This document shows, in pieces, positions 44,684 to 52,029 of a DNA stretch of 52,029 nucleotides. Made by a program: the position numbers and the translations under genes. Position 1 is the stretch's first letter; every line of letters begins with the position of its first letter. Origin of the DNA: Lentisphaerota bacterium (GTDB lineage Bacteria; Verrucomicrobiota; Lentisphaeria; Victivallales; Victivallaceae). The notes under the pieces are model-generated. The model saw only the letters and a program-made list of their open reading frames with translations, was not told where the DNA came from and ran no database searches. The DNA is taken from the NCBI GenBank assembly GCA_015061745.1, contig SUWB01000020.1, positions 1-52,029 of the forward strand, read 5' to 3'.

Positions 44684-45099
44684 AACGGCTTCTGCTTCTG
44701 ACTCCGCTTTGTTTTTTTCTGCTGGGCGCAGCTCCCGGAGTCCCAACGGAAAAACCCAAAGAACGGATCACAAAAAAAGAGCTTCTCTCAAAAGACAAAC
44801 TCTTTCTCTATACAGTTGCCAAGCCTTATTTTGCCGACAAATGGAAATACTTTTGCTGCCCCGTCAAAAAAGTTGTCAGACGGTATGCCGCAGAAGGAAA
44901 ATGGACCGATTACTGTTACAACGCCCGGGAAGAACTGATCGGCATTTACCGCCGGGATGCCAGAGGCAGTGTCAAACGCAGCGATTTTTCCTCTGTTCCC
45001 GGCTGTACATTATGCGGCAGCACCAAGATCAAACAAAAGAGTTGGCGTCACAACACCCGTCCCGGCGTGGTCATTCCTCCCAAAAAGAAAAGACGCTAA
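44680..45099 (+). CDS. small secreted Cys-containing basic protein
   Basis: A 139-residue protein with signal peptide MKRLLLLTPLCFFLLGAAPG. The mature part is basic and contains five Cys in three clusters (FCCP, DYC and PGCTLCG), ending in KKKRR. I do not recognise the family. The spacing of CC, C and CxxC recalls a small metal- or disulfide-stabilised domain. Its ATG overlaps the stop of the GH78-like gene (ATGA), so translation is coupled and the two products may act together. The upstream GGTGAGG is 11 nt away. Confidence 0.6.
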   Translation: MKRLLLLTPLCFFLLGAAPGVPTEKPKERITKKELLSKDKLFLYTVAKPYFADKWKYFCCPVKKVVRRYAAEGKWTDYCYNAREELIGIYRRDARGSVKRSDFSSVPGCTLCGSTKIKQKSWRHNTRPGVVIPPKKKRR

Positions 45100-45166
45100 A
45101 CCTGCCTTTTTGCATTTTCAGCGTCTTTCACTGCCCCGTAAATCATACTCAGAGGGGCTGTTCTTG

Positions 45167-45937
45167 TTACAATTCCCAGTTCAGATGATCCAAAACCTGT
45201 CTGAACGAATGGATCGTCGGCTGATTGTAAACGCCTTCAGCATCGTAACCGTTCACAGCAAATTCAACTGCGACCCCGAACTTGGGGCCCATATAACGGA
45301 CCATCCGTCCGAATTTTCCTCCGGCAAGATAAATAAAAGGTTTCTCTATTTCCCGGTGAAGGAGCATCAGGGTGCGTACTGATTCCAGAAACTCCTCTTC
45401 AGTATCCACTTTTGTGACGACTTTCAATATATCCGCTCCCCGGGAGCTTTGGAACTTCATCATTTCCAGCACATCTTCCGGCGGAATAAACTCGCCGGTC
45501 GCGTGGGATGACATCAAAGCGTATGCTCCTTTGGAGTGGATTTCATCTATCAGCTTTTTCTGGCGTTCGATCGCCTGAGTATCAAAGGTCAATTCCCGGG
45601 GAGCCGGGGCATAAAGATCCCCCATAACATCAATAACATCTGCTCCTGCTTCTGCGGCACGGAGCAGATGAACTTGCCGTGCCTCGTCATCAGCACCGAG
45701 AAATTTGTCTTTGCGGTAGTTGATGAACATAAAGGGCAGATGCACACAAGTTATGATATTTCTGAAAATATCACAGCTCCGTTCTTCCAAAGGCAAGTGA
45801 GAAATTTCAATGGCCACGCCGTCGGCTCCGCTGCTTTCTGCGGTACGGGCACCGGCAACAGCCAGAGCAGCAGATTGGGGACGGTAAAGCAGAGAAACGG
45901 CCGTCTGCTGACGGTTGACAAAAGAACGTTTCAACAT
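45167..45937 (-). CDS. type I 3-dehydroquinate dehydratase-like protein
   Basis: A 256-residue (beta/alpha)8 protein of the class I dehydroquinase type. The Schiff-base Lys is in ADILKVVTKV (about 170), the catalytic His in LMSSHATG (about 145) and the Arg in GGKFGRMVR. The Glu of the N-terminal site (VAIEIS) is kept, but the nearby Arg of the usual E-x-R-x-D motif is Ser, so substrate binding may differ. No other shikimate genes are nearby. It lies 15 bp after an SDR gene, so the pair might process a quinate- or sugar-like acid instead. RBS AAGGGG lies 6 nt before ATG. Confidence 0.75.
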   Translation of the reverse strand: MLKRSFVNRQQTAVSLLYRPQSAALAVAGARTAESSGADGVAIEISHLPLEERSCDIFRNIITCVHLPFMFINYRKDKFLGADDEARQVHLLRAAEAGADVIDVMGDLYAPAPRELTFDTQAIERQKKLIDEIHSKGAYALMSSHATGEFIPPEDVLEMMKFQSSRGADILKVVTKVDTEEEFLESVRTLMLLHREIEKPFIYLAGGKFGRMVRYMGPKFGVAVEFAVNGYDAEGVYNQPTIHSFRQVLDHLNWEL

Positions 45938-45952
45938 TCTCTTTCCCCTTTC

Positions 45953-46696
45953 TCAGCGAACAAGCAGCCGTCCGCCGTCAATCAGATGGGAAGATCCGGT
46001 AATAAATGCAGCCTTATCAGAACAAAGATAAAGAATAAAATCCACAAGTTCGATAGGTTCAGCCGCCCTGCCGAGGAGCGTTTTCATTCTGGCCATACCG
46101 GGACGGGTCAACACGGGGCCGGGAATCACACAGCAGGAACGGACATTATGAGGAGCCCCCAATATAGCAAGGGATTTAGTCATTCCCTTCATTGCACTTT
46201 TTTCTGCGGAGTAATCCAAAGAGGGACCGCCGCCGCCTTCTTCACCTGTTACGGAACCGAAATTGATGATGACACCTCTTTTCCGTTCCATCATACCGGC
46301 AAGAACTGCCCGGCAGCAATAAATAGCTCCCCGCAAATTGACATCCAATCCCCAGTCGATGACCTCAATGGGGAGTTTTTCAAAACTGGTACAATCGCCG
46401 CAGCAGCGTCCGGACATACCGCCTGCGGCATTGATCAGGATATCGAGACTGCCAAAGGTTTCAACGATTCTTTTTTCTGCAGCCTCAACTTCGGCATATT
46501 TACGGATATCCACCTTCAGAGCGATAACCTTTCCTCCGGCGGCCTTGATTTTTTCTTCGGCTGCAGCGAGAGCTTCTTCATTGACATCCAGAAGTGCCAC
46601 ATTGGCCCCCTGCTCTGCCAATTTTTCTCCTGTCAGCAGCCCCATTCCGGAGGCTCCCCCCGTAATCATTGCCGTTCTTCCCGAAAACTCTGTCAT
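45953..46696 (-). CDS. short-chain dehydrogenase/reductase (SDR)
   Basis: A 247-residue classical SDR. The cofactor motif TGGASGMG is at residues 11-18, NAAGG follows strand 4, the catalytic Ser is in NFGSVTG, and YSAEK holds the Tyr/Lys pair. Asp in LLDVNEE after strand 2 favours NAD(H). The start is ATG 46696 with GGAG 8 nt upstream; the open frame extends to 46819 but would cover the promoter. It is the first gene of a two-gene unit with the dehydroquinase-like protein. Substrate unknown. Confidence 0.9.
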   Translation of the reverse strand: MTEFSGRTAMITGGASGMGLLTGEKLAEQGANVALLDVNEEALAAAEEKIKAAGGKVIALKVDIRKYAEVEAAEKRIVETFGSLDILINAAGGMSGRCCGDCTSFEKLPIEVIDWGLDVNLRGAIYCCRAVLAGMMERKRGVIINFGSVTGEEGGGGPSLDYSAEKSAMKGMTKSLAILGAPHNVRSCCVIPGPVLTRPGMARMKTLLGRAAEPIELVDFILYLCSDKAAFITGSSHLIDGGRLLVR

Positions 46697-46778
46697 AATC
46701 TCAACTCCATTGAAAACTTTTTCCTTCAGCAAACACCATTGGTTCCGACAGTAACCGGATATATTGCCATATTTCAGT

Positions 46779-46798
46779 TCCGGGTAATATACCCCGGA
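46779..46798. promoter_or_regulatory. operator-like inverted repeat over the SDR -10
   Basis: TCCGGG (46779-46784) and CCCGGA (46793-46798) are perfect inverted arms 8 bp apart that frame the -10 TATATT of the SDR promoter. Confidence 0.45.
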
Positions 46799-46814
46799 TA
46801 GTTGTAAATTACAA
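46786..46814 (-). promoter_or_regulatory. promoter of the SDR/dehydroquinase-like operon
   Basis: Minus strand: TTGTAA (46809-46814), 17-bp spacer, TATATT (46786-46791). Confidence 0.7.
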
Positions 46815-46895
46815 GTCATATTAAAATTTTTTTATTATTTTCGCCCCTGCCCTCCTGCAGATTCTTCCGGTTCTGTCTGTTTTTATAAATTGAAC

Positions 46896-46924
46896 TTGAA
46901 AAAAAGTCCTTTATGAAGTATATT
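46896..46924 (+). promoter_or_regulatory. promoter of the NSS symporter operon
   Basis: TTGAAA (46896-46901), 17-bp spacer, TATATT (46919-46924). It shows that the longer reading of the symporter from 46913 is not the real start. Confidence 0.75.
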
Positions 46925-46978
46925 ATCCAGAAAAACTGTCACCGGAATATATATTGTCTGAATATCAAGGTTTGTACA

Positions 46979-48349
46979 ATGTCTGAGAGAGAAACTTTAA
47001 GCTCACGTCTGGGCTTTATTATGCTGTCCGTCGGCTGTGCGGTAGGATTGGGAAATGTATGGCGTTTCCCTTATATCACAGGAAAATACGGGGGCGGTAT
47101 GTTTGTGCTTCTCTATTTGATTTTTCTTGTACTCCTTGGATATCCGCTTCTTGTAGGCGAACTGTCAGTGGGCCGCTGCGGCAGAGCCAATCTGGTGGGC
47201 AGTGCCAACCGGATCTCAGGAAACAAAAAGATCTGGAATATTATCTTTCAGACCGTTTTCACCGGCAACTTCATTCTTATGACCTACTACACCGTGGTAT
47301 CGGGGTGGCTTTTAGCTTACACAAAGTACTACCTGACCAGTTCCATTGCTGCCTGCACCACTCCGGCGGCCTTTGCTCAATGTTTCGGAGCATTGACAGC
47401 CAATCCCCTCGAAAGTCTGCTTTATATGCTTATTACCGTGGTCATTGCGACAGTAGTCTGCTGCTTCGGGCTGCAGAATGGCGTTGAAAAATCGGTCAAA
47501 GTAATGATGTTCCTTCTTTTTCTGCTGATTTTCGTTCTGGCGGCCAATGCTTTGACTCTGCCGGGCAGCGGTAAGGGAATGAGCTTTTACCTGATGCCGG
47601 ACTGGCAAAAATTCAGCAGCAATATCGGAGAAACCGTTTTTGCGGCTATGGGACAGGCGTTTTTCACTCTCAGTCTGGGAGTGGGCAGTATCGCTATTTT
47701 TGGAAGTTACATCAACAAAAGCCTTTCTCTTGCGGGAGAAGCCATTACGATCATCGGTCTTGACACTTTTATCGCCCTTATGGCAGGAGTTGTTATTTTC
47801 CCCTGCTGTTTTTCCTTTGGAGTCGATCCCGGCAGCGGTCCGGGGCTGATTTTCATTTCTCTGCCCAATACCTTTGCCAAGATGTCCGGGGGACAGTGGT
47901 GGGGAGCACTCTTTTTTATATTCCTTACTATTGCGGCATTGACAACCGTGATCGCCGTTTTTGAAAATCTGATCGCCTATTTGATGGATCAATTCAATTT
48001 CAAACGGCGGGCAGCCGCTTTGATAACAGGAGGTGCTGTTGCCATTTGTGCGATCCCCTGTGTGCTGGGATTCAATCTCTGGTCAAGATTTCAACCTATG
48101 GGCAAAGGCAGCACGATCCTCGATCTTGAAGACTTTATCGTCAGTCAGAATCTTCTGCCTCTGGGAGCTGTGACACTTGCCCTTTTCTGTTCTCTCAAAT
48201 ACGGCTGGGGCTGGGAAGGTTTCACCACTGAAGCCAACACGGGAAAAGGGCTGAAATTCCCGACCCAGTGCCGTTGGTATTTCAGGTATCTGCTTCCTCT
48301 GCTGATCCTGACGGTCATATTTTTCGGATACAAGCAATTGTTCGGATAA
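46979..48349 (+). CDS. sodium:neurotransmitter symporter family (NSS) transporter
   Basis: A 456-residue inner-membrane Na+-coupled symporter of the LeuT/NSS family with about 12 membrane segments. Segment 1 has the unwound Na+/substrate motif GCAVGLGNVWRFPYI, followed by YGGGMFVLLYL (segment 2) and FFTLSLGVGSIAIFGSYI (segment 6). NSS proteins take up amino acids or amines. I start at ATG 46979, with AAGG 8 nt upstream and a promoter ending at 46924. It is the first gene of a likely operon with an SGNH hydrolase, a ceramidase-like protein and a glycosyltransferase. Substrate not predictable from sequence alone. Confidence 0.92.
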   Translation: MSERETLSSRLGFIMLSVGCAVGLGNVWRFPYITGKYGGGMFVLLYLIFLVLLGYPLLVGELSVGRCGRANLVGSANRISGNKKIWNIIFQTVFTGNFILMTYYTVVSGWLLAYTKYYLTSSIAACTTPAAFAQCFGALTANPLESLLYMLITVVIATVVCCFGLQNGVEKSVKVMMFLLFLLIFVLAANALTLPGSGKGMSFYLMPDWQKFSSNIGETVFAAMGQAFFTLSLGVGSIAIFGSYINKSLSLAGEAITIIGLDTFIALMAGVVIFPCCFSFGVDPGSGPGLIFISLPNTFAKMSGGQWWGALFFIFLTIAALTTVIAVFENLIAYLMDQFNFKRRAAALITGGAVAICAIPCVLGFNLWSRFQPMGKGSTILDLEDFIVSQNLLPLGAVTLALFCSLKYGWGWEGFTTEANTGKGLKFPTQCRWYFRYLLPLLILTVIFFGYKQLFG

Positions 48350-48384
48350 TTTTTCAGTAAATACAATGTAAGGACTTAAAAATT

Positions 48385-49635
48385 ATGGAAAAAATATTTC
48401 CTGTTCTCTGTATTCTGTTCCTGCTCCTGATATTGACAGGGGGGTGCGTTTGCCTTTCTAAAAAAGCCTCCATCACTCCCCCCCGTCTGCGGCTGACACT
48501 GCCGGAAGTAATCTATGCCGTTCCGGGGATCGAAAGCAATATCTACTTTGAAAATGTGATTGATTCAGCTGCTTTTAACGCCTATGCGGTCGAAGTCAAA
48601 TGTGAACGGGGTACTCACGGAAATTCACGCTGGTTCTGGACTCCTGAAAAGCAGGATGCCGGAAAAACCTTTGATCTGGAACTGCGTCTTTTCAACGATT
48701 ACGGCCGGGTGGCAGCTGCAAGATGCAAAGTTGTCGTTGCCAAAGAGCCTGCCGACTATAAAAAGAAAATCACCCTGTCGCTCCTGGCGGACTCCGGAGT
48801 CAACTGTCTCTATCCGACTCATCTGCTCAACGTGATGCGTGAAGCAGGTTTTGTCAACTATACTCCCGTTGGCAAACACAGCGGCGGCGGCAAAAAGCCG
48901 GTTCCCGGCGGTATTGCCCACGACGGTTACGGCGGATTCTCTTGGGGATGTTTTCTTGAAAGATGGCTCTACTCTGCTGAAGAACTGCCCCAGGCTCAGA
49001 CCGAAGCAGAAAAAGAACAAATGCGTGCTTTCGGTATCAGCAACTTGCCCAAATCCCGGAGCTATATGCTGCGCAGTCCCCTTTTGAAGCTCGTCAACGG
49101 TAAAAAAACATTGGATATCCCCGGTTGGCTGAAGGAGATCAATGATGGCAAGGCCCCCGATTTCATTGTGATCCAGCTGGGCGGAAACGATATGTTCGGA
49201 GCTATGGAAGATCAGCGGCAGCAGCGTCTTGCAAAGACGATGAAAAATGCCCGCAAACTTCTGACTGTACTGCGAAAAAACCTTCCTGATTCGATCATCG
49301 GCGTTACGACCGGTGTCTGCGGCTGCGGACAGGACGGCTACGGAGCCAACTATAAGTGCCTCCAATCCCAATATCAGTACCGCCGCAATATCCAGAGTTA
49401 CAATCTGGCCATTGCAGAACTTGTCAAAGGATTGAAGGATCCCAAGATATCCCTGATCCCCCTCAATCAGTGTATTGATCCTGACAACAGCTATCTGTGG
49501 GGAAGTTACCCCATCCACGCCCGTCACCGGAAAAAAGTCATTCGTGACCGTAATGCTCTGCATCCTTCCATTACAGGCGGATATCAGCTGGGCGATGCCA
49601 TCTACTGCTGGCTGAGAAAACAGCTTGAAAAATAA
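48385..49635 (+). CDS. exported SGNH/GDSL-type hydrolase
   Basis: A 416-residue protein with an N-terminal signal LCILFLLLILTGGC; LTGGC could be a lipobox, although the -3 residue is unusual. Residues of about 30-120 form a beta-rich domain. The SGNH blocks follow: LADSGVN (nucleophile Ser, about 136), QLGGNDMFG (Asn, about 268) and ALHPS (His, about 392). SGNH enzymes are esterases or acetyl-transfer enzymes acting on lipids or glycans. The gap to the NSS gene is 35 bp and to the ceramidase-like gene 50 bp. AAGGA lies about 11 nt before ATG. Confidence 0.8.
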   Translation: MEKIFPVLCILFLLLILTGGCVCLSKKASITPPRLRLTLPEVIYAVPGIESNIYFENVIDSAAFNAYAVEVKCERGTHGNSRWFWTPEKQDAGKTFDLELRLFNDYGRVAAARCKVVVAKEPADYKKKITLSLLADSGVNCLYPTHLLNVMREAGFVNYTPVGKHSGGGKKPVPGGIAHDGYGGFSWGCFLERWLYSAEELPQAQTEAEKEQMRAFGISNLPKSRSYMLRSPLLKLVNGKKTLDIPGWLKEINDGKAPDFIVIQLGGNDMFGAMEDQRQQRLAKTMKNARKLLTVLRKNLPDSIIGVTTGVCGCGQDGYGANYKCLQSQYQYRRNIQSYNLAIAELVKGLKDPKISLIPLNQCIDPDNSYLWGSYPIHARHRKKVIRDRNALHPSITGGYQLGDAIYCWLRKQLEK

Positions 49636-49685
49636 AACGTTCTTTGAATATAAATCCAAAACATTAACAATAAAGGAGTTTCATT

Positions 49686-51026
49686 ATGAGCAAATTTGAA
49701 TTCGGTTACGCTCAGGAAGACATTACCCCCCGTTGCGGTCTTGGTCTGTGCGGTTACTTCAACCTGCGTCCCAACCGGGGATTTTATGACCGTCTGGCCG
49801 TCAAAACAGCAGCTTTCCGTAATGGCGATGAATGTTGCGCCGTGGTCTCTTACGACCTCTGCCTTTTCCCTGCAAGTTTCGTTAAAAGACTTGAAAAAGC
49901 TCTGGAAGAAAAGAAATCCCCCCTTGCAGGAAAAGTTCTTTTCTGTGCCACCCACACTCACACCGGCCCCTTTGTCTGCGGTATTTTCGGAGACGAAAAA
50001 GCTGTTGATCCGGCTTATGTGGATGATCTCGTCGCCAAAACCCTCGCCTCTCTTGACAACGCCTACGCCTCTCTGGCAGAAGCTGAACTCTACACCACCA
50101 CCACTGAATGCAGTGCCCTTGCATTCAACCGCCGTTACATTATGAAAAACGGCAAAACCCTCACCAACCCCGGAAAACTCAATCCTGACATCGACCATCC
50201 GGAAGGAGGCATTGATCCTCTCATCATCATTGCTGAAATCCGTCAGGAAGGCCGTCCTGTTATGCTGATGGCCAATATTTCCAACCACACCGACACCATT
50301 GGCGGAGATATCGTTTCCGCCGACTGGCCCGGACGGATGGAAGCTGAAATCCAGCGGGCTCTTGACAGCGACATTCCTGTAATGACCATTATCGCCCCCC
50401 AGGGCAACATCAATCACTTTGATGTGTCCACCACCGTCAACCAGACCGGTTACGAAGAAGCCAAACGCATCGGCAAAGGCTATGCCCAGGCCATTCTTTC
50501 AGCCCTTTTCCGTCTGCAAAAAATGGAAGATACCGCCATTACTTTCAAGAGACTTGAATTTGATGCACCCTACCTGCAGCTGACCGATGAGGAGTATGCC
50601 GAAGCCAAAAAAGTTTACGAAGAAAACAAAGATGCTGTTATGGAAGCCGGACGCGACCTGACCAGTGAAGATATTGCAAAAGGCGTTCCCGCAGTCAAAA
50701 AGATGTTCGCCGAACTTGCCATCGGCTGCCGCGAAAATCCCATCACTGAGAAACGTACCGAAACTCAGGTTGCAGTTACTTTCGGCAGCGAACTTGCCAT
50801 CGTCTCACTTCCTGCCGAACCTTTTGTTGAAATCGGTTACGGTATCCGTGAAAAATCCAAATATCCCAAAACAATGCTGGCAGCACTGGGTATGGGTGAA
50901 ATCGGCTATGTAGGACTTCCCCGCCACTACGGCAACGGCGGTTATGAAACCAGTCCCTCCCGCAGTCTGGCTGACCGTACCGTGGGCGAGACAATGATCG
51001 CAGGTGCTTTGGAACTGCTCAAATAA
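49686..51026 (+). CDS. neutral/alkaline ceramidase N-domain-like protein
   Basis: A 446-residue protein of the non-lysosomal ceramidase N-terminal type (PF04734-like). Conserved features are the start FGYAQEDITPRCGLGLCGY, FCATHTHTGP (zinc-binding His, about 88-94) and ANISNHTDTIGG. The usual C-terminal Ig-like domain is absent, and there is no signal peptide, so a cytoplasmic role on a small amide or lipid-like substrate is more likely than true ceramide cleavage. RBS AAGGAG lies 7 nt before ATG. Codon use is strongly biased to C/T-ending codons, suggesting good expression. Confidence 0.78.
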   Translation: MSKFEFGYAQEDITPRCGLGLCGYFNLRPNRGFYDRLAVKTAAFRNGDECCAVVSYDLCLFPASFVKRLEKALEEKKSPLAGKVLFCATHTHTGPFVCGIFGDEKAVDPAYVDDLVAKTLASLDNAYASLAEAELYTTTTECSALAFNRRYIMKNGKTLTNPGKLNPDIDHPEGGIDPLIIIAEIRQEGRPVMLMANISNHTDTIGGDIVSADWPGRMEAEIQRALDSDIPVMTIIAPQGNINHFDVSTTVNQTGYEEAKRIGKGYAQAILSALFRLQKMEDTAITFKRLEFDAPYLQLTDEEYAEAKKVYEENKDAVMEAGRDLTSEDIAKGVPAVKKMFAELAIGCRENPITEKRTETQVAVTFGSELAIVSLPAEPFVEIGYGIREKSKYPKTMLAALGMGEIGYVGLPRHYGNGGYETSPSRSLADRTVGETMIAGALELLK

Positions 51027-51049
51027 CAAAAAATATTTTCGTGCATCAC

Positions 51050-51092
51050 GCTGTCCGGGCAGAGTTCCGGACAGCTTCATCACTTTTTGACA
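51050..51092 (+). terminator. hairpin between the ceramidase-like gene and the glycosyltransferase
   Basis: GCTGTCCGG (51050-51058) and CCGGACAGC (51067-51075) form a perfect 9-bp stem. The T-run (CTTTTTG) begins about 8 nt later, so termination may be partial. Confidence 0.5.
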
Positions 51093-51107
51093 TTGGAGTT
51101 CCCGTTT

Positions 51108-51887
51108 ATGGTAACGATTCTGCTGCCCAACTATAAAACTCCGGAGTTGACGAAACTCTGTATCCGTTCTTTGCGTAAATACACTGATCTTTCACAGATC
51201 CGTGTAATTGCCATTGACAGTGCTTCTCAGGATGAATCTGCGGAATATCTCAGAAAAATTCCGTGGATAGAGCTGATTGAACGGTCTCACGACGAAGTCA
51301 GCGTCCTTTCACCTCCTGAAATGCACACGACGGCATTGGATCTTGCTTTGGCAAAGGTGGATTCTGAATATGTGCTTTCTATGCACACAGATACGATCAT
51401 CACCTCTCCTGACTGGCTGGATTATCTGCTCAAAGAGATCAATTTAACTCCAGATACAGCCGGGGTCGGCAGTTGGAAATTGGAAAAAATCAAACCTGTA
51501 AAACAATTTTTCAAAGATTTGGAAGACTTCATCAAGATCTCTCTCGGGCTGCGTAAAAAAGAATTCCGTTTCCTCCGCAGTCACTGTGCCCTTTACAGGA
51601 CGGACTTGCTCCGTCAGTACACAAAAGGCTTCAACGGTGAGGGAGGCTGTGCGGGTATGGCCATTCACAAACGGCTGGTCGAAGCAGGATTCAAGATGCG
51701 TTTTCTGCCTTCTGCCGAACTGAGCAAGTATATGGTGCATCTGAACCACGCCACAATGATCATCAATCCGGATGAGCCGGAAAGAAAAAGAAGAAATGCC
51801 CAGAAGCAGAAAAATCTGCAAAAGAAAATGGATTTGGACTCTTTCAGAGAAATTCTTGCCGCAGATGATTCAGCAGACGGAATCTGA
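51108..51887 (+). CDS. family 2 glycosyltransferase
   Basis: A 259-residue GT-A glycosyltransferase. It opens MVTILLPNYKTPELTKLCIRS, then IDSASQDES (nucleotide-sugar binding) and SMHTDTIITSPDW, where HTD occupies the place of the DxD metal site. RSHCALYRTDLL and FNGEGGCAGMAIHKRL fit the acceptor side. The C-terminus is highly basic. I start at ATG 51108 (GGAG 9 nt upstream); the frame extends 21 bases further to a TTG. It follows the ceramidase-like gene after a hairpin and is closed by a strong terminator. The acceptor is unknown. Confidence 0.85.
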   Translation: MVTILLPNYKTPELTKLCIRSLRKYTDLSQIRVIAIDSASQDESAEYLRKIPWIELIERSHDEVSVLSPPEMHTTALDLALAKVDSEYVLSMHTDTIITSPDWLDYLLKEINLTPDTAGVGSWKLEKIKPVKQFFKDLEDFIKISLGLRKKEFRFLRSHCALYRTDLLRQYTKGFNGEGGCAGMAIHKRLVEAGFKMRFLPSAELSKYMVHLNHATMIINPDEPERKRRNAQKQKNLQKKMDLDSFREILAADDSADGI

Positions 51888-51912
51888 TTTCCGGGACATA
51901 TCAAAAGATATT

Positions 51913-51943
51913 ATGAGAGACACAAGAGGTCTCTCATTTTTTT
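51913..51943 (+). terminator. terminator of the NSS-to-glycosyltransferase operon
   Basis: ATGAGAGAC (51913-51921) pairs with GTCTCTCAT (51929-51937), then TTTTTT. The remaining bases to 52029 hold no gene that I can support. Confidence 0.85.
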
Positions 51944-52029
51944 GCACCGAAAACAAAAAGTGGTTTGCCTCTTGATAAAAACGGATTTATGTTAATCCAA
52001 AAACACCGAAGTCGCATACTGCGCTTCAA

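Noticed and set aside
45090..45128. AAAGACGCT/AGCGTCTTT hairpin as a terminator after the Cys-containing protein
   Set aside because: The arms pair, but the loop is about 20 nt and no T-run follows on the plus strand.
45536..46801. Long (421-codon) plus-strand ORF opposite the SDR and dehydroquinase-like genes
   Set aside because: Spans two well-supported minus-strand genes and has no recognisable domain.
51944..52029. Short GGATT/AATCC hairpin with T-run on the minus strand near the right edge
   Set aside because: Only 5 bp of stem and no gene visible to terminate; too weak to call.

Overview
The window reads as chromosomal DNA of a Gram-negative, carbohydrate-degrading bacterium, most likely in the Lentisphaerae/Victivallales part of the PVC group. 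This placement is an inference from gene content, not proven. It rests on many intracellular glycoside hydrolases (families 95, 36, 29 and a 78-like protein), tiny lipoproteins, a LolA-like protein, a two-domain NAT_N/GNAT_C acyltransferase and a giant RTX/CARDB surface protein whose N-terminal domain I associate with that group. No rRNA, tRNA or CRISPR array is visible. The only mobile-element sequence is the 5' end of a group II intron cut off by the left edge.

Layout. 1-360: partial group II intron (minus strand) directly behind a short promoter / 9-codon ORF / terminator unit. 365-3093 (minus): a GH95-like enzyme and two tandem paralogous mini-lipoproteins. 3398-5135: metX-metW. 5178-6431 (minus): mtaB. 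6584-10994: NAT/GNAT acyltransferase, cyclophilin, family B DNA polymerase and a homing-endonuclease-associated-repeat protein. 11052-20156: a divergent sugar locus, with GH36 plus a secreted beta-helix protein facing a NagA-like deacetylase, a double amidohydrolase and a GH29 fucosidase; no transporter is present. 20286-25586 (minus): the 1766-residue RTX/CARDB protein. 25749-32300 (minus): a tight six-gene operon of acyl-ACP thioesterase, PfkB kinase, Lon, LolA-like protein, polysaccharide deacetylase and metallophosphoesterase. 32451-33221: ttcA. 33225-35824 (minus): CPA2 antiporter with an EIIA domain plus a secreted YRDxxGRI-repeat protein. 36021-37448 (minus): MATE exporter. 37624-39495: double alpha/beta-hydrolase esterase. 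39496-40032: a gene-poor interval with a putative small transcript and a repeat-like element. 40033-41742 (minus): recJ. 41933-45099: GH78-like protein and a secreted Cys-containing protein. 45167-46696 (minus): type I dehydroquinase-like protein and an SDR. 46979-51887: NSS symporter, SGNH hydrolase, ceramidase-like protein and family 2 glycosyltransferase.

Transcription signals are unusually readable. I found seventeen promoter-like sites, sixteen with exactly 17 bp between the -35 and -10 elements and twelve with the -10 sequence TATATT. They fix several start codons downstream of the longest possible ORF starts. Rho-independent hairpins, often usable in both directions, separate converging genes.

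The most interesting candidates are: the leader unit at 121-277, whose ribosome-binding site sits in the loop of a perfect palindrome; the possible structured small RNA or micro-ORF at 39533-39803; the paired mini-lipoproteins; the mosaic CARDB array; and symmetric operator-like elements in front of the antiporter and SDR operons.
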